Source of the DNA: Deltaproteobacteria bacterium
GTDB taxonomy: Bacteria > Myxococcota_A > UBA9160 > UBA6930
DNA length: 52,724 nt
NCBI GenBank assembly: GCA_029261815.1
Contig: JAJDAQ010000032.1
Span: 1-52,724 of the forward strand
Reading direction: 5' to 3'
The notes beneath the pieces are model-generated. The model did no database searches. It was given only the letters and a program-made list of their open reading frames with translations, and was not told the origin of the DNA. The position numbers and the translations under genes are program-made. Positions 16,297 through 24,058 of this stretch are shown here, one piece after another. How positions within the stretch are numbered: position 1 is the first letter of the stretch; each line of letters starts with the position of its first letter.

Positions 16297-17481
16297 ATGA
16301 ATTTCGATTTCTCGCCCGAAGAGCAGAAGTTCGCTGAAGAAGTGGACCAGTGGCTCACCGAGAACCACGACCCGGTCGTGATGGACCACCACCGCGAGAA
16401 TTTCACCCAGCTCGCCGACACCCCGGAGCGCCGCGCGTTCATGAAGAAGCTGGCCGCACAGGGTTGGCTCGGCATGTCCTGGCCCAAGGAATACGGCGGC
16501 CAGGAGATCGAGGGCGTCTACGAGTACATCCTGAACGAAGCACTCTCGAAGCACGCTGCTCCCCAGATCGGCAAGGGCGTCGGCATCATCGGCAAGACGC
16601 TGATCCGCCACGGCAGCGACAAGCTGAAGGATGAGTTCCTGCCCAAGGTGCTTCACGCGGACATCGAGTTCGCGGTCGGCTACAGCGAGCCCGAAGCCGG
16701 CAGCGATGCCGCCAACATGCAGCTCAAGGCCGAGAAGGTCGACGGCGGCTGGAACCTGAACGGCCAGAAGATGTGGACCACGTCCGCACATTTCGCCGAC
16801 TGGTACTGGGTGGGCGCGCGAACCGACCCGGACAAGTCGAAGCACGCGGGCCTCTCGCTCTTCCTGATCCCGATGGACCACCCGGGCCTGGAAGTGCAGA
16901 GCCTTCCGACCATCGGCAAGGACACCACGAATCAGGTGTTCTTCGAGGACGTCTTCGTCCCCGATGACTACCTGGTGGGCGAGCGCGGCAAGGGCTTCCA
17001 GTACATCTCCGAGGCCCTCGACCTCGAACGCTTCACGATGTTCACGCTCTCGCCGATCGCGAACCGGACGGACGTCCTGGTGGATTGGGTGAAGGCCGCT
17101 CAGCGCGACGACGCGCCGCTCAAGAACGACCCGAACGTGCGAAGGACGATCGCCCAGATCGTGACGGACACGGCGGTCGCCAAGGGGCTCAGCACGCGCT
17201 TCGTGTGTGCGGCAAAGGACGGTGGCGGCAAGCCGCCGACGATCCCGTCGTCGCAGTACAAGCTGTTCACCACGTCGCTCTCGCAGCGCGTCTGCAAGGA
17301 TGCGCTCGATATCACCGGGCACGAGGGAACGATCATGGAAGGCCAGGATGAGGCACCGCTGCGCGGTCGCTTCGAAGGCGCCTACCGCGCGACGATGAAC
17401 GAAACCGTCGGCGGCGGATCTTCCGAGATCCAGAAGAACATCATCGCGCGGCGCCATCTGGGCCTGCCGAAGAACTTTTAG
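16297..17481 (+). CDS. Acyl-CoA dehydrogenase, first subunit of a pair
   Basis: 394 residues, FAD-dependent alpha,beta-oxidation of an acyl-CoA. The N-terminal helical domain ends with GWLGMSWPKEYGG; the FAD/substrate signature is AVGYSEPEAGSDAANMQL followed by WNLNGQKMWTT; and the C-terminal helical domain ends in GGGSSEIQKNIIARRHLGLP, which contains the FAD-contacting SEIQ motif. A good ribosome-binding site (GGAGG, 7 bases before ATG) fixes the start. It is 9 bases upstream of a second, shorter acyl-CoA dehydrogenase. The pairing resembles the heterotetrameric FadE26/27 and FadE28/29 (ChsE) enzymes that act on bulky steroid side chains; bulky substrates are therefore likely but not shown. 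Confidence 0.93.
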   Translation: MNFDFSPEEQKFAEEVDQWLTENHDPVVMDHHRENFTQLADTPERRAFMKKLAAQGWLGMSWPKEYGGQEIEGVYEYILNEALSKHAAPQIGKGVGIIGKTLIRHGSDKLKDEFLPKVLHADIEFAVGYSEPEAGSDAANMQLKAEKVDGGWNLNGQKMWTTSAHFADWYWVGARTDPDKSKHAGLSLFLIPMDHPGLEVQSLPTIGKDTTNQVFFEDVFVPDDYLVGERGKGFQYISEALDLERFTMFTLSPIANRTDVLVDWVKAAQRDDAPLKNDPNVRRTIAQIVTDTAVAKGLSTRFVCAAKDGGGKPPTIPSSQYKLFTTSLSQRVCKDALDITGHEGTIMEGQDEAPLRGRFEGAYRATMNETVGGGSSEIQKNIIARRHLGLPKNF

Positions 17482-17490
17482 GGGACCGGT

Positions 17491-18609
17491 ATGGATCTCG
17501 ATCTCAGCGAAGAACAGCAGATGATCATCGACACCACGCGGGCCGTGCTCGGCGAGCACTCGACCAGCGAAGTGGTACGGCTGATGGAGGACGACCCGAA
17601 GGGTGTCGCCGAAGAACTCTGGAAGCAGTTGAGCGAGGTCGGCTTCAACGGCCTGCTCATTCCCGAGAGCTACGGCGGCGGCGGCATGACGCTGCTCGAA
17701 GCCGCTTTCTTCTACGAGGAACTCGGACGCTTCATGGCGCCGGTGCCTCACTTCGTGAGTTGTGTGATGAGCGCCGGCGTCCTGCTCGAGGCCGGGAGCA
17801 AGGCGCAGAAGGAAACCTGGCTGCCCAAGATCGCGGACGGCTCGGCCATCCTGACGACGGCCTGGTACGAGCCCGGCCGTGGGCAAGGCGAAGCCGGCGT
17901 GGCCCTCGAAGCCGTGTCCTCCGGAGACGGGTTCGTCCTCAGTGGCGTGAAACGCTCGGTGCCCTACGCGGCCGTCGCCGATCAGCTCGTTGTCCTGGCG
18001 CGAACGGCCGACGGCGTCGACCTCTTCCTTGTCGATCCGACGAGCGAGGGGCTGACGCTCACCTTCCATCAATCCCAGGGACGCGAGCCGCACTACCGCA
18101 TCGACTTCGACGGCGTGCAGGTCCCGGCCGAAAACCGGATCGGCGCTGCCGGCTCTGGTTGGGCCACCTGGAACACCGTCATGCACGACGGCATCATCCT
18201 GCAGGCGGCATCCGCCGTGGGTGGTGCCGATCGTTGTCTGATGGAGACCGTCGAGTACGCGAACCAACGCGTTCAGTTCGACAAGCCGCTCGGTGCGTTC
18301 CAGGCGCTGGCCCACTACATGGCCGATGCGTCGACGAAGATCGACGGCGGGCGCGTGCTCGTGCACGAAGCGGCCTGGAATCGGGTCCAGGGTCGGTCGG
18401 TCGCGCGCTTCGCACCGATGGCCAAGCTCTTCTGTGCCGAGACCTACCGCGAAACCACTCGCGTGTGTGCTCAGATCTGGGGCGGTGTGGCGTTCACGAT
18501 CGAGTACGACGTGCAGATGTTCTTCCGCCGCGCCAAGCACCTGCAGCTGTCCTGGTGGGACACGCCCTACCTGGAAGAACTCGTCGCGGCCGACGTCCTC
18601 GACCGCTGA
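17491..18609 (+). CDS. Acyl-CoA dehydrogenase, second subunit of a pair
   Basis: 372 residues, start preceded by AGGGGA. The N-terminal helical and middle domains are recognisable (EVGFNGLLIPESYGGGGMTL, then WYEPGRGQGEAG where the first subunit has YSEPEAGSDA). The C-terminus, QIWGGVAFTIEYDVQMFFRRAK, lacks the GGGSSEIQ segment present in the partner. Loss of the FAD-binding C-terminal motif in one subunit is the pattern of alpha2-beta2 acyl-CoA dehydrogenases in which only one chain pair completes each flavin site. It is almost certainly co-transcribed with the preceding gene (9-base gap) and ends 30 bases before a convergent gene. Confidence 0.9.
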   Translation: MDLDLSEEQQMIIDTTRAVLGEHSTSEVVRLMEDDPKGVAEELWKQLSEVGFNGLLIPESYGGGGMTLLEAAFFYEELGRFMAPVPHFVSCVMSAGVLLEAGSKAQKETWLPKIADGSAILTTAWYEPGRGQGEAGVALEAVSSGDGFVLSGVKRSVPYAAVADQLVVLARTADGVDLFLVDPTSEGLTLTFHQSQGREPHYRIDFDGVQVPAENRIGAAGSGWATWNTVMHDGIILQAASAVGGADRCLMETVEYANQRVQFDKPLGAFQALAHYMADASTKIDGGRVLVHEAAWNRVQGRSVARFAPMAKLFCAETYRETTRVCAQIWGGVAFTIEYDVQMFFRRAKHLQLSWWDTPYLEELVAADVLDR

Positions 18610-18639
18610 TTCTGTTGCGACTGGTCCCGCGCCCGGTCG

Positions 18640-19710
18640 CTAGTCGACCAGGGCGCCGGTGACGAGCGGCAGATCGAGCGGATGCACGAGGCCAGGGGCG
18701 GCACCGATCACGTGCGGCAACGCGTTGACGATCCGCCCAGCGGCAGTGGCATTGCCGCCGTCGGCCGAGTTGTTTCCGCCGTCCGTCGCGTTGATGGTCA
18801 CCATCAAGTCGGGTCGGCCACTGAGGACGACGCGGTGACAACCATCGGTGCCGGGCGGCGACTGCGGCCAGTCCGGGGCGCAGGCGTCATCGATCCGGGT
18901 GACATGCTCGATCACGAGCTTCGCTTCGCCGCGGACGATGCCGCGCACCTCGAAACGGAATGCACCCTGTGTCCCCGCTTCGAACAGACCCATGTCGGGA
19001 ACCTCGACATCGTTGTCCAGCGGGCGTCGTTCCACGTGCTCGACGATCTCGTCGAGTTCGACGCCGAGGCCATCGGCGAGAACCCGAAGCATGGGGCCCC
19101 AGACCGAGGTCGGAACGTTGGGCAACAGCATCGGGGGCGTGCGGTCCATCGGCGTTCCCATGCCGACCAGTGTGCGAACGGCATCGGGTGCGTGGTAACT
19201 GGCGTAGTTGAAGATCTCCTGCGCGCGAATCTCGCGGGTCGCGCCCGCGACGCCGCTCAGGACCAGGGGCAACAGGTCCATGGCCCAACCCGGGTCGACT
19301 CCGGACGCGAAGAGCGAAGACGCTCCTTCGGCGCAGGCCGCATCGATCCGTTTCCGCATGCCTTCGGGCACGGTCGGAGGGTGGTAGAGAGGATAGATCG
19401 ATGGTGTCACAACGTTGGCCCCGCTTCGCAAGCAGCGCTCGATGTCGGTCAGGGCGTCTTCCGGACGGAAGTCGGCCGACGCGGTGTAGACGACCGCGTC
19501 GCATCCGGAAGCGAGGACGCCGGCGATGTCGTCGGTCGCGGCAACTTCTGTCGTCGGTAGCTCGGCGAGTTCGCCCGCGTCGCGGCCAACCTTGTCGGGG
19601 TTTGCCACGATCACGCCCGCGAGCCGAAGCGCCGGATGCGCGGATACGGCTCGGATGGCGGCGCGTCCGACGTTTCCGGTGCCCCAGACCACGATCTTGT
19701 GTTGCTGCAT
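18640..19710 (-). CDS. DapB-like / amine-dehydrogenase-like NAD(P)-binding protein
   Basis: 356 residues. The Rossmann start KIVVWGTGNVGRAAIRAVSAHP and the second acidic strand VIVANPDKVG define the dihydrodipicolinate-reductase-like N-domain. The rest resembles the actinobacterial/proteobacterial DapB-like proteins (related to 2,4-diaminopentanoate dehydrogenase) rather than true DapB, which is shorter (about 270 residues). SGVDPGWAMDLLPL and GMGTPMDR are family-type segments. It probably reduces an imine or keto group using NAD(P)H; the physiological substrate is unknown. It is followed on the same strand by a symporter-like gene (in fact upstream: 19733-20623), with 22 bases between them, so they are likely one transcription unit. 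Confidence 0.78.
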   Translation of the reverse strand: MQQHKIVVWGTGNVGRAAIRAVSAHPALRLAGVIVANPDKVGRDAGELAELPTTEVAATDDIAGVLASGCDAVVYTASADFRPEDALTDIERCLRSGANVVTPSIYPLYHPPTVPEGMRKRIDAACAEGASSLFASGVDPGWAMDLLPLVLSGVAGATREIRAQEIFNYASYHAPDAVRTLVGMGTPMDRTPPMLLPNVPTSVWGPMLRVLADGLGVELDEIVEHVERRPLDNDVEVPDMGLFEAGTQGAFRFEVRGIVRGEAKLVIEHVTRIDDACAPDWPQSPPGTDGCHRVVLSGRPDLMVTINATDGGNNSADGGNATAAGRIVNALPHVIGAAPGLVHPLDLPLVTGALVD

Positions 19711-19732
19711 GCGTTCGCCTCCGTTCGTTGGA

Positions 19733-20623
19733 TCAGTCGGTCGAGGGTCGCGCGACGGGCCTGAACAGGGAGCGATGGGTCGCGCGACGCCAGAAGAGCA
19801 ACATCAAGACGCCGAACGGCAACTGGAAGATCGAGAACGCCACGATGGGGACGGTCGCCTCGAACGCCAGCGACTGACGCGCGAGAACGAGACCGAGAAG
19901 CGAGTTCTTGACGATGAGTTCGAGCGTCAGCGTCACTGCATCGGTCAGCGAGCGTCGCGCTAGCCACGATGCGCCAAGGCCGAGGACGATGGAGCCGACG
20001 GCCAGCAGCGCCGCGGGCAGCAGGGAAGCCTGGAACTCCGCCACCGGAAGCTCTGGCCGTTGGAATGCGTCATAGGTCAGCGCGGCGCCGATGCCGAGGC
20101 CGCCGAATCGCGTGCACCACTTCTCGAATTGCAGGCTCGTCGGCCAACGCCCACGAATCATCATCCCGGCCGCGATCGGGAGCACGGTCAGGCCGCCGAG
20201 GTTGAGCGCCGTTTCCAGCACGGGCACTTCGATCTCGATCGGTCCGGTGCCGACAACGGAGAGGATTGCCCGCACCCAGAGAGGCATGGTGAACAACGTC
20301 ACCAGCGTTGCCGTCGCCGTGAGTGTGATCGAGAGGGCGGTATTCGCGCCCGCGACATGAATGAAGACGTTCGAGAACATGCCGCCCGGGCAAGCGGCGA
20401 TGACGACCAGCCCTGCAGCGAGGAGCGGCGGCATCTCGAATGCCAGCGCCAGGCCGATACCGATGACGGGCATGGCCAGGAGCTGCAGGACGGTGCCGAG
20501 GACGGTCGAGCCGGGTGCGTCCGCGATCCGGCGGAAGTCGGAAACCGTGAGCGTGAGTCCCATACCCGTCATCAACACGACCATCGAGGCGGGCAGGATC
20601 AGATCGAGGATCAGGTTTTCCAA
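19733..20623 (-). CDS. Bile acid:sodium symporter family (BASS/SBF) transporter
   Basis: 296 residues, with about nine to ten hydrophobic helices, a GMGLTLTVSDF segment at the end of the first helices and the signature ACPGGMFSNVFIHVAGANTALSI, which matches the SBF/BASS core motif (the crossing-helix region with GG.SN....A.G...LS). Members take up bile acids, pantoate, or other organic anions, usually with sodium. It precedes the DapB-like gene on the same strand and diverges from the SnoaL-like gene (110-base gap). In this catabolic setting, uptake of a steroid-like or organic-acid substrate is plausible but unproven. Confidence 0.88.
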   Translation of the reverse strand: MENLILDLILPASMVVLMTGMGLTLTVSDFRRIADAPGSTVLGTVLQLLAMPVIGIGLALAFEMPPLLAAGLVVIAACPGGMFSNVFIHVAGANTALSITLTATATLVTLFTMPLWVRAILSVVGTGPIEIEVPVLETALNLGGLTVLPIAAGMMIRGRWPTSLQFEKWCTRFGGLGIGAALTYDAFQRPELPVAEFQASLLPAALLAVGSIVLGLGASWLARRSLTDAVTLTLELIVKNSLLGLVLARQSLAFEATVPIVAFSIFQLPFGVLMLLFWRRATHRSLFRPVARPSTD

Positions 20624-20733
20624 CGGGGAGAGGAACTCCGGCGGGCGGCAGGCGCACGAGCATACGGCGTCGCCGGCACGGATGGAAGCCGATGCCAGTC
20701 CGCGCTTTGGTAGCCTGCCGACTCGGAGGCGCC

Positions 20734-21141
20734 ATGACCACCCAGGAACGCGAGAAACTGATTGCCACGTACTTCGAGGCGGTCGCTGCGGCGGATGCGG
20801 ACCGGCTGCGCGAGATCGTTACGACGGATCTACGTTGGGTCGTTCCCCGCGGTGCGGTGGAGCCGTACGCGGGCGTTCACGAGGGTGCCGAGGCGATCCT
20901 CGAGATGATGCTGGCATCCGTCGGTGCTGCCTTCGTCCCAGGAAGCCAGCACGCCACGATCCGCGGTTTCGTCCACGGCGAGGGCCCGACCGCGGCCGAG
21001 GTGCAGATTCGGGCCGACGCCCCCGACGGCCGACGCTACGAGAATTACTACGCCTTCTTCTTCGCCTTCCGGGACGAACGGATCTCTGAGATCCGCGAGT
21101 ACGTCGATACCCGCACCGCTGCGGCGTTCTTCGGCGTCTGA
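20734..21141 (+). CDS. SnoaL-like (NTF2 fold) protein
   Basis: 135 residues. A cone-shaped alpha+beta NTF2-like fold is indicated by the opening helices (REKLIATYFEAVAAADADRLREIVTTDLRWVVP), the curved-sheet segments GFVHGEGPTAAEVQIRA and YYAFFFAFRDERISEIREYVDTRTA. Members of this family isomerise, dehydrate or hydrolyse small molecules, for example ketosteroid isomerase-like proteins and SnoaL. The start ATG at 20734 has a GGAGG just upstream and is better than the more distal GTG. It sits 2 bases before an APH-type kinase gene, so they are probably co-transcribed. Confidence 0.85.
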   Translation: MTTQEREKLIATYFEAVAAADADRLREIVTTDLRWVVPRGAVEPYAGVHEGAEAILEMMLASVGAAFVPGSQHATIRGFVHGEGPTAAEVQIRADAPDGRRYENYYAFFFAFRDERISEIREYVDTRTAAAFFGV

Positions 21142-21143
21142 AG

Positions 21144-22514
21144 ATGGAGGATGCCACCTTCGCGGGCTTTCGTGAGTGGGCCGAACGGCGGGTCGGCGGC
21201 AAGGCCGTACGCGCGCAACGGCAGGGTGAACGCCGGTCCGGTGGTCGCCCCGCGTGGTTCATGGACTTCGACGTGTCGGGGTCTCAGCTGTCTTGCTATG
21301 CGCGGATGGAGCGAGACGCGGAGCAGCTGGTCAGCCGGGCGTTCCCACTCGAGCGAGAGTTCCGGATTCTCGAGGTACTGGCAGCGCACGGGATCCGCGT
21401 TCCGGAGGTGTTCGGATTCTGCTCGGACCCCGCCGGGATCTTGATGGCATGCGTGCCAGGCGACTTCGACTACACGAGGCTGCACCCGGGCTCCGATCGA
21501 GACGCGCTCGATCGTGACTTTCTCAGCGAGCTTGCGCGGGTTCATGCGCTCCCGGTCGATCCATTCGCCCGAGCCGGGATCTCGGTTCCGACGACGGCCG
21601 AGGAAGTGGCCCTGTCGGACCTCGCGCTCTGGGAGGACACCTACCGGCTTGCGCTGCGGAGGCCCGTGCCGTTGGTCGAGTTCGCAACGCGCTGGCTGCG
21701 CAGGCACGTTCCGGCGCCGCCGAGCGTTCCCTCCTTCATCCAGGGCGATACCGGTCCAGGTCAGTTCCTGTTCGATCAGGGACGCGTGACCGCCATCATC
21801 GACTGGGAGTTCGGGCACCTGGGCGACCCGCATCTCGACCTCGCACAGATCCGCACGCGTGACTTCTACAACCCCGGCGCCGACATGGGTCAATGGATCC
21901 GTACCTACACGGAAGTGTCCGGCCGAGCGATCGAACCCGCGACGCTGCGGTACTACACCGTGAAGTCGATGCTGATCACACCGCTCGCGCTTGCCGGAGT
22001 CGTGCAGAACATGGTGCCGAGCGCCGACCATGCGGAATGGTTCGCCCAGGATGTCTGCTACAAGCGGGCGACCGCCGAGGCGTTGGCCGAAGCGCTCGAG
22101 GTCCCGTTGGACACTCCTGAACCGCCTGCCGCGGCTCCCGGACGCAGCGCCGACGTCGTTGCGCTCCTGGAGGAGCAGTTGCGGGAGGAACACCGTCCAG
22201 CATTGGCCGGTGCATATGATCGGTACCGGATGGACCTCGGCCTTCGCCTATTGCGCCACATCGCGAATGTCGACGCCTGCGGCGCGGTCCTCGTCGGTCA
22301 GGAAACCGAAGACCTCGCGGCCCTGCTGGGCAAGCGGACGCAAGCGCGGACGCTCGATGATGCCGCCTTGATGACGTGCATCGCAGCGGAGGACCGCGCC
22401 GATGATCGGGCTCTCGTGCGTTATCTCCATCGTCGTGCGGTGCGAGACGAGACGCTCTGGCGGGGTGCGCTCGGGGTCGGCGAGGGCGCGGTGCTCCAGC
22501 CGATCGCGTTTTGA
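21144..22514 (+). CDS. APH/ACAD10-11-type phosphotransferase family protein
   Basis: 456 residues of the aminoglycoside-phosphotransferase/choline-kinase fold family. LEREFRILEVLAAHGIRVPEV is the N-lobe/hinge region, and a DFG-equivalent IDWEFGHLGDPHLDL lies near residue 219. The Brenner catalytic motif normally reads HGDxxxxN; here it is Q200-G-D202-TGPG-Q207, so the catalytic aspartate is kept but His and Asn are replaced by Gln. C-terminal 120 residues form an extra helical domain. ACAD10/11 and the LvaA kinase of levulinate catabolism phosphorylate 4-hydroxyacyl-CoAs with this fold; that is the best analogy here, since antibiotic resistance is unlikely. Confidence 0.82.
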   Translation: MEDATFAGFREWAERRVGGKAVRAQRQGERRSGGRPAWFMDFDVSGSQLSCYARMERDAEQLVSRAFPLEREFRILEVLAAHGIRVPEVFGFCSDPAGILMACVPGDFDYTRLHPGSDRDALDRDFLSELARVHALPVDPFARAGISVPTTAEEVALSDLALWEDTYRLALRRPVPLVEFATRWLRRHVPAPPSVPSFIQGDTGPGQFLFDQGRVTAIIDWEFGHLGDPHLDLAQIRTRDFYNPGADMGQWIRTYTEVSGRAIEPATLRYYTVKSMLITPLALAGVVQNMVPSADHAEWFAQDVCYKRATAEALAEALEVPLDTPEPPAAAPGRSADVVALLEEQLREEHRPALAGAYDRYRMDLGLRLLRHIANVDACGAVLVGQETEDLAALLGKRTQARTLDDAALMTCIAAEDRADDRALVRYLHRRAVRDETLWRGALGVGEGAVLQPIAF

Positions 22515-22553
22515 GCGGGTCGGCGACGGCCGAACCGCCAGCTATCTCCGAAG

Positions 22554-23804
22554 CTAGGCGGCCGCGACAGGTTCGAGGCCCGAAGGCTCCGGAACGACAC
22601 GGAAGCCGCGACCTTCGATCGCATCGACGGAAGCGACCGCAGCGGCACCGAGTTGCGCGATGCGCATATCGCCGAACGGGCCACCCCCGAGACGGTTGTT
22701 GACCATCGCAACCGCCAGGCCGCGCTCGGGATCGGCCCAGGCACCGGACCCGCCGAATCCGAAGTGCCCGAAGGCGGACGGCTGCCTCCCCGCGGTCGTG
22801 AAGGCCTGGTGGTAGCCGAGCCGCCATTGCATGCGCATCGGGATCACCTTGTCTCGCGAGTGCACCTGGACTTCGGCCGCACGCCACGTCGTGGCGGGCG
22901 ACATCAGCCGGTGTCCGTCGACTTCGCCCTCGCCAGCGAGGGCGGCATAGATGCGCGCGAGGGATCGTGCGGTGAAGAGGCCATTCGCGGCCGGCACCGG
23001 TACGTCGAGGATCCCGGGGCTCCACAATACGTCGGAATCCCCGGGCGGTACGAGCGCCTGGAACATGAGCTTCGGGTTCAGCGGCGCGCGCGAAAGCCGC
23101 GCCCAGGTGCCGAGTGCGCCGATCACGCGATCGTTCAGCACCGCCCGCATCAGCATTCCCTGGTTCTCGCCCGGTCGGCGCCCCAGGGAGGCCGCGCGGG
23201 TCTGCGCATCCTTCGGTGTGCCGATGTAGCAGCCGTCGAGACCCAACGGTTGGACGAGTTCCTTGTCGATGACTTCCGGAAGCGTCGAACCCGTGATGCG
23301 CTGGATGACCTCTCCAACCAGCCATCCGTAGGTCAATGCATGATAGGCGCTGCGTCGCCCTGGGCGGGCCTCGGCATCCTCCAGTGCACGGACCATGTAG
23401 TCCCAATCGAGGATTCGCTCCCCTGAATCGACGAGGGGTCGCAAGCGGGCGAGGCCGGCGCGGTGGGTCAATGCCTGACGGATCGTGATCGCGCTCTTGC
23501 CGTTCTTGGCGAACTCGGGCCAGTAGCGGGCGATCGAATCGTCATAATCGAGTTCGCCGCGGTCGGCGAGGATGTGAACCAGCGTCGAGACGACGCCCTT
23601 CGACGTCGAGAACGACATCGCCATCGTGTCTTCCAGCCATGGGTTGCCCCCTTCGTCGCGCGAACCGCCCCAAAGGTCCGCGACCTTGCGGCCACGGTGA
23701 TAGACGCAGACGGCCGCTCCTCCGCCGGTCTGCCGGACCTGACGGTCTAGCGCGCGGGCGATGCGCCAGTAAGGACCTTCGACCGACCCCTGAATCTTGT
23801 GCAT
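22554..23804 (-). CDS. Beta-lactamase-fold serine hydrolase (class C-like)
   Basis: 416 residues. The nucleophile motif SxxK is S66-T-S-K69 in MSFSTSKGVVS; the second catalytic motif Y-x-A/N corresponds to YHALTYGWLVGE; and GHFGFGGSGAWADPERG near the end is the third (KTG-equivalent HxG) motif. No signal peptide is seen with the preferred start (ATG 23804, AGAGGA upstream), so it is probably cytoplasmic, like EstB-type carboxylesterases. Such enzymes hydrolyse esters rather than beta-lactams. The longer reading frame to 23951 has no ribosome-binding site. Upstream lies a 254-base non-coding gap. Confidence 0.88.
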   Translation of the reverse strand: MHKIQGSVEGPYWRIARALDRQVRQTGGGAAVCVYHRGRKVADLWGGSRDEGGNPWLEDTMAMSFSTSKGVVSTLVHILADRGELDYDDSIARYWPEFAKNGKSAITIRQALTHRAGLARLRPLVDSGERILDWDYMVRALEDAEARPGRRSAYHALTYGWLVGEVIQRITGSTLPEVIDKELVQPLGLDGCYIGTPKDAQTRAASLGRRPGENQGMLMRAVLNDRVIGALGTWARLSRAPLNPKLMFQALVPPGDSDVLWSPGILDVPVPAANGLFTARSLARIYAALAGEGEVDGHRLMSPATTWRAAEVQVHSRDKVIPMRMQWRLGYHQAFTTAGRQPSAFGHFGFGGSGAWADPERGLAVAMVNNRLGGGPFGDMRIAQLGAAAVASVDAIEGRGFRVVPEPSGLEPVAAA

Positions 23805-24058
23805 CACTGGTCCTCTTGGATGGGCGCCCACTTCACACAGACGCGCGAGGGGAGTCTGCCGGATCCTGCCAACCCTCCACAAGATCCAAAACTCGTTGCA
23901 TGAATGCGACTCCCCTCGTTCAACTTGCTCGTTTTTGGTGCTGAGCCGCAAAGGCGCCCACCCTGGGGAAGAACAAGCTTTTCTTGCTCTTGACGGTCGA
24001 GTCGGTCAACAATGGGGATCACTGGGTGTCGACCCACCGTGACAGCGCGAAAGGCGAG
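23805..24058. other. Divergent intergenic region with an 11-bp inverted repeat
   Basis: 254 bases without a gene, between the serine hydrolase and the wax synthase. It holds a perfect 11-bp inverted repeat (23846-23856 CGAGGGGAGTC with 23908-23918 GACTCCCCTCG) around a 51-base loop, three copies of CTCGTT (23892, 23915, 23928), a 10-bp palindrome TGGGCGCCCA at 23821, and TGGGT/ACCCA (23023-type dyad at 24023-24036) just before the wax synthase start. Its AT content is higher than its surroundings. A regulatory RNA leader or binding sites are possible; nothing more can be assigned. Confidence 0.45.

Noticed and set aside
16171..18540. Minus-strand extension of the Tat PLP-enzyme frame, opposite the acyl-CoA dehydrogenases
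   Set aside because: It is the shadow of the two acyl-CoA dehydrogenase genes; the Tat signal with ATG at 16170 marks the true start.
23990..24013. TTGACG as -35 of the wax synthase promoter
   Set aside because: The nearest -10-like sequence (AACAAT) is only 12 bases away; spacing is too short to claim a sigma-70 promoter.
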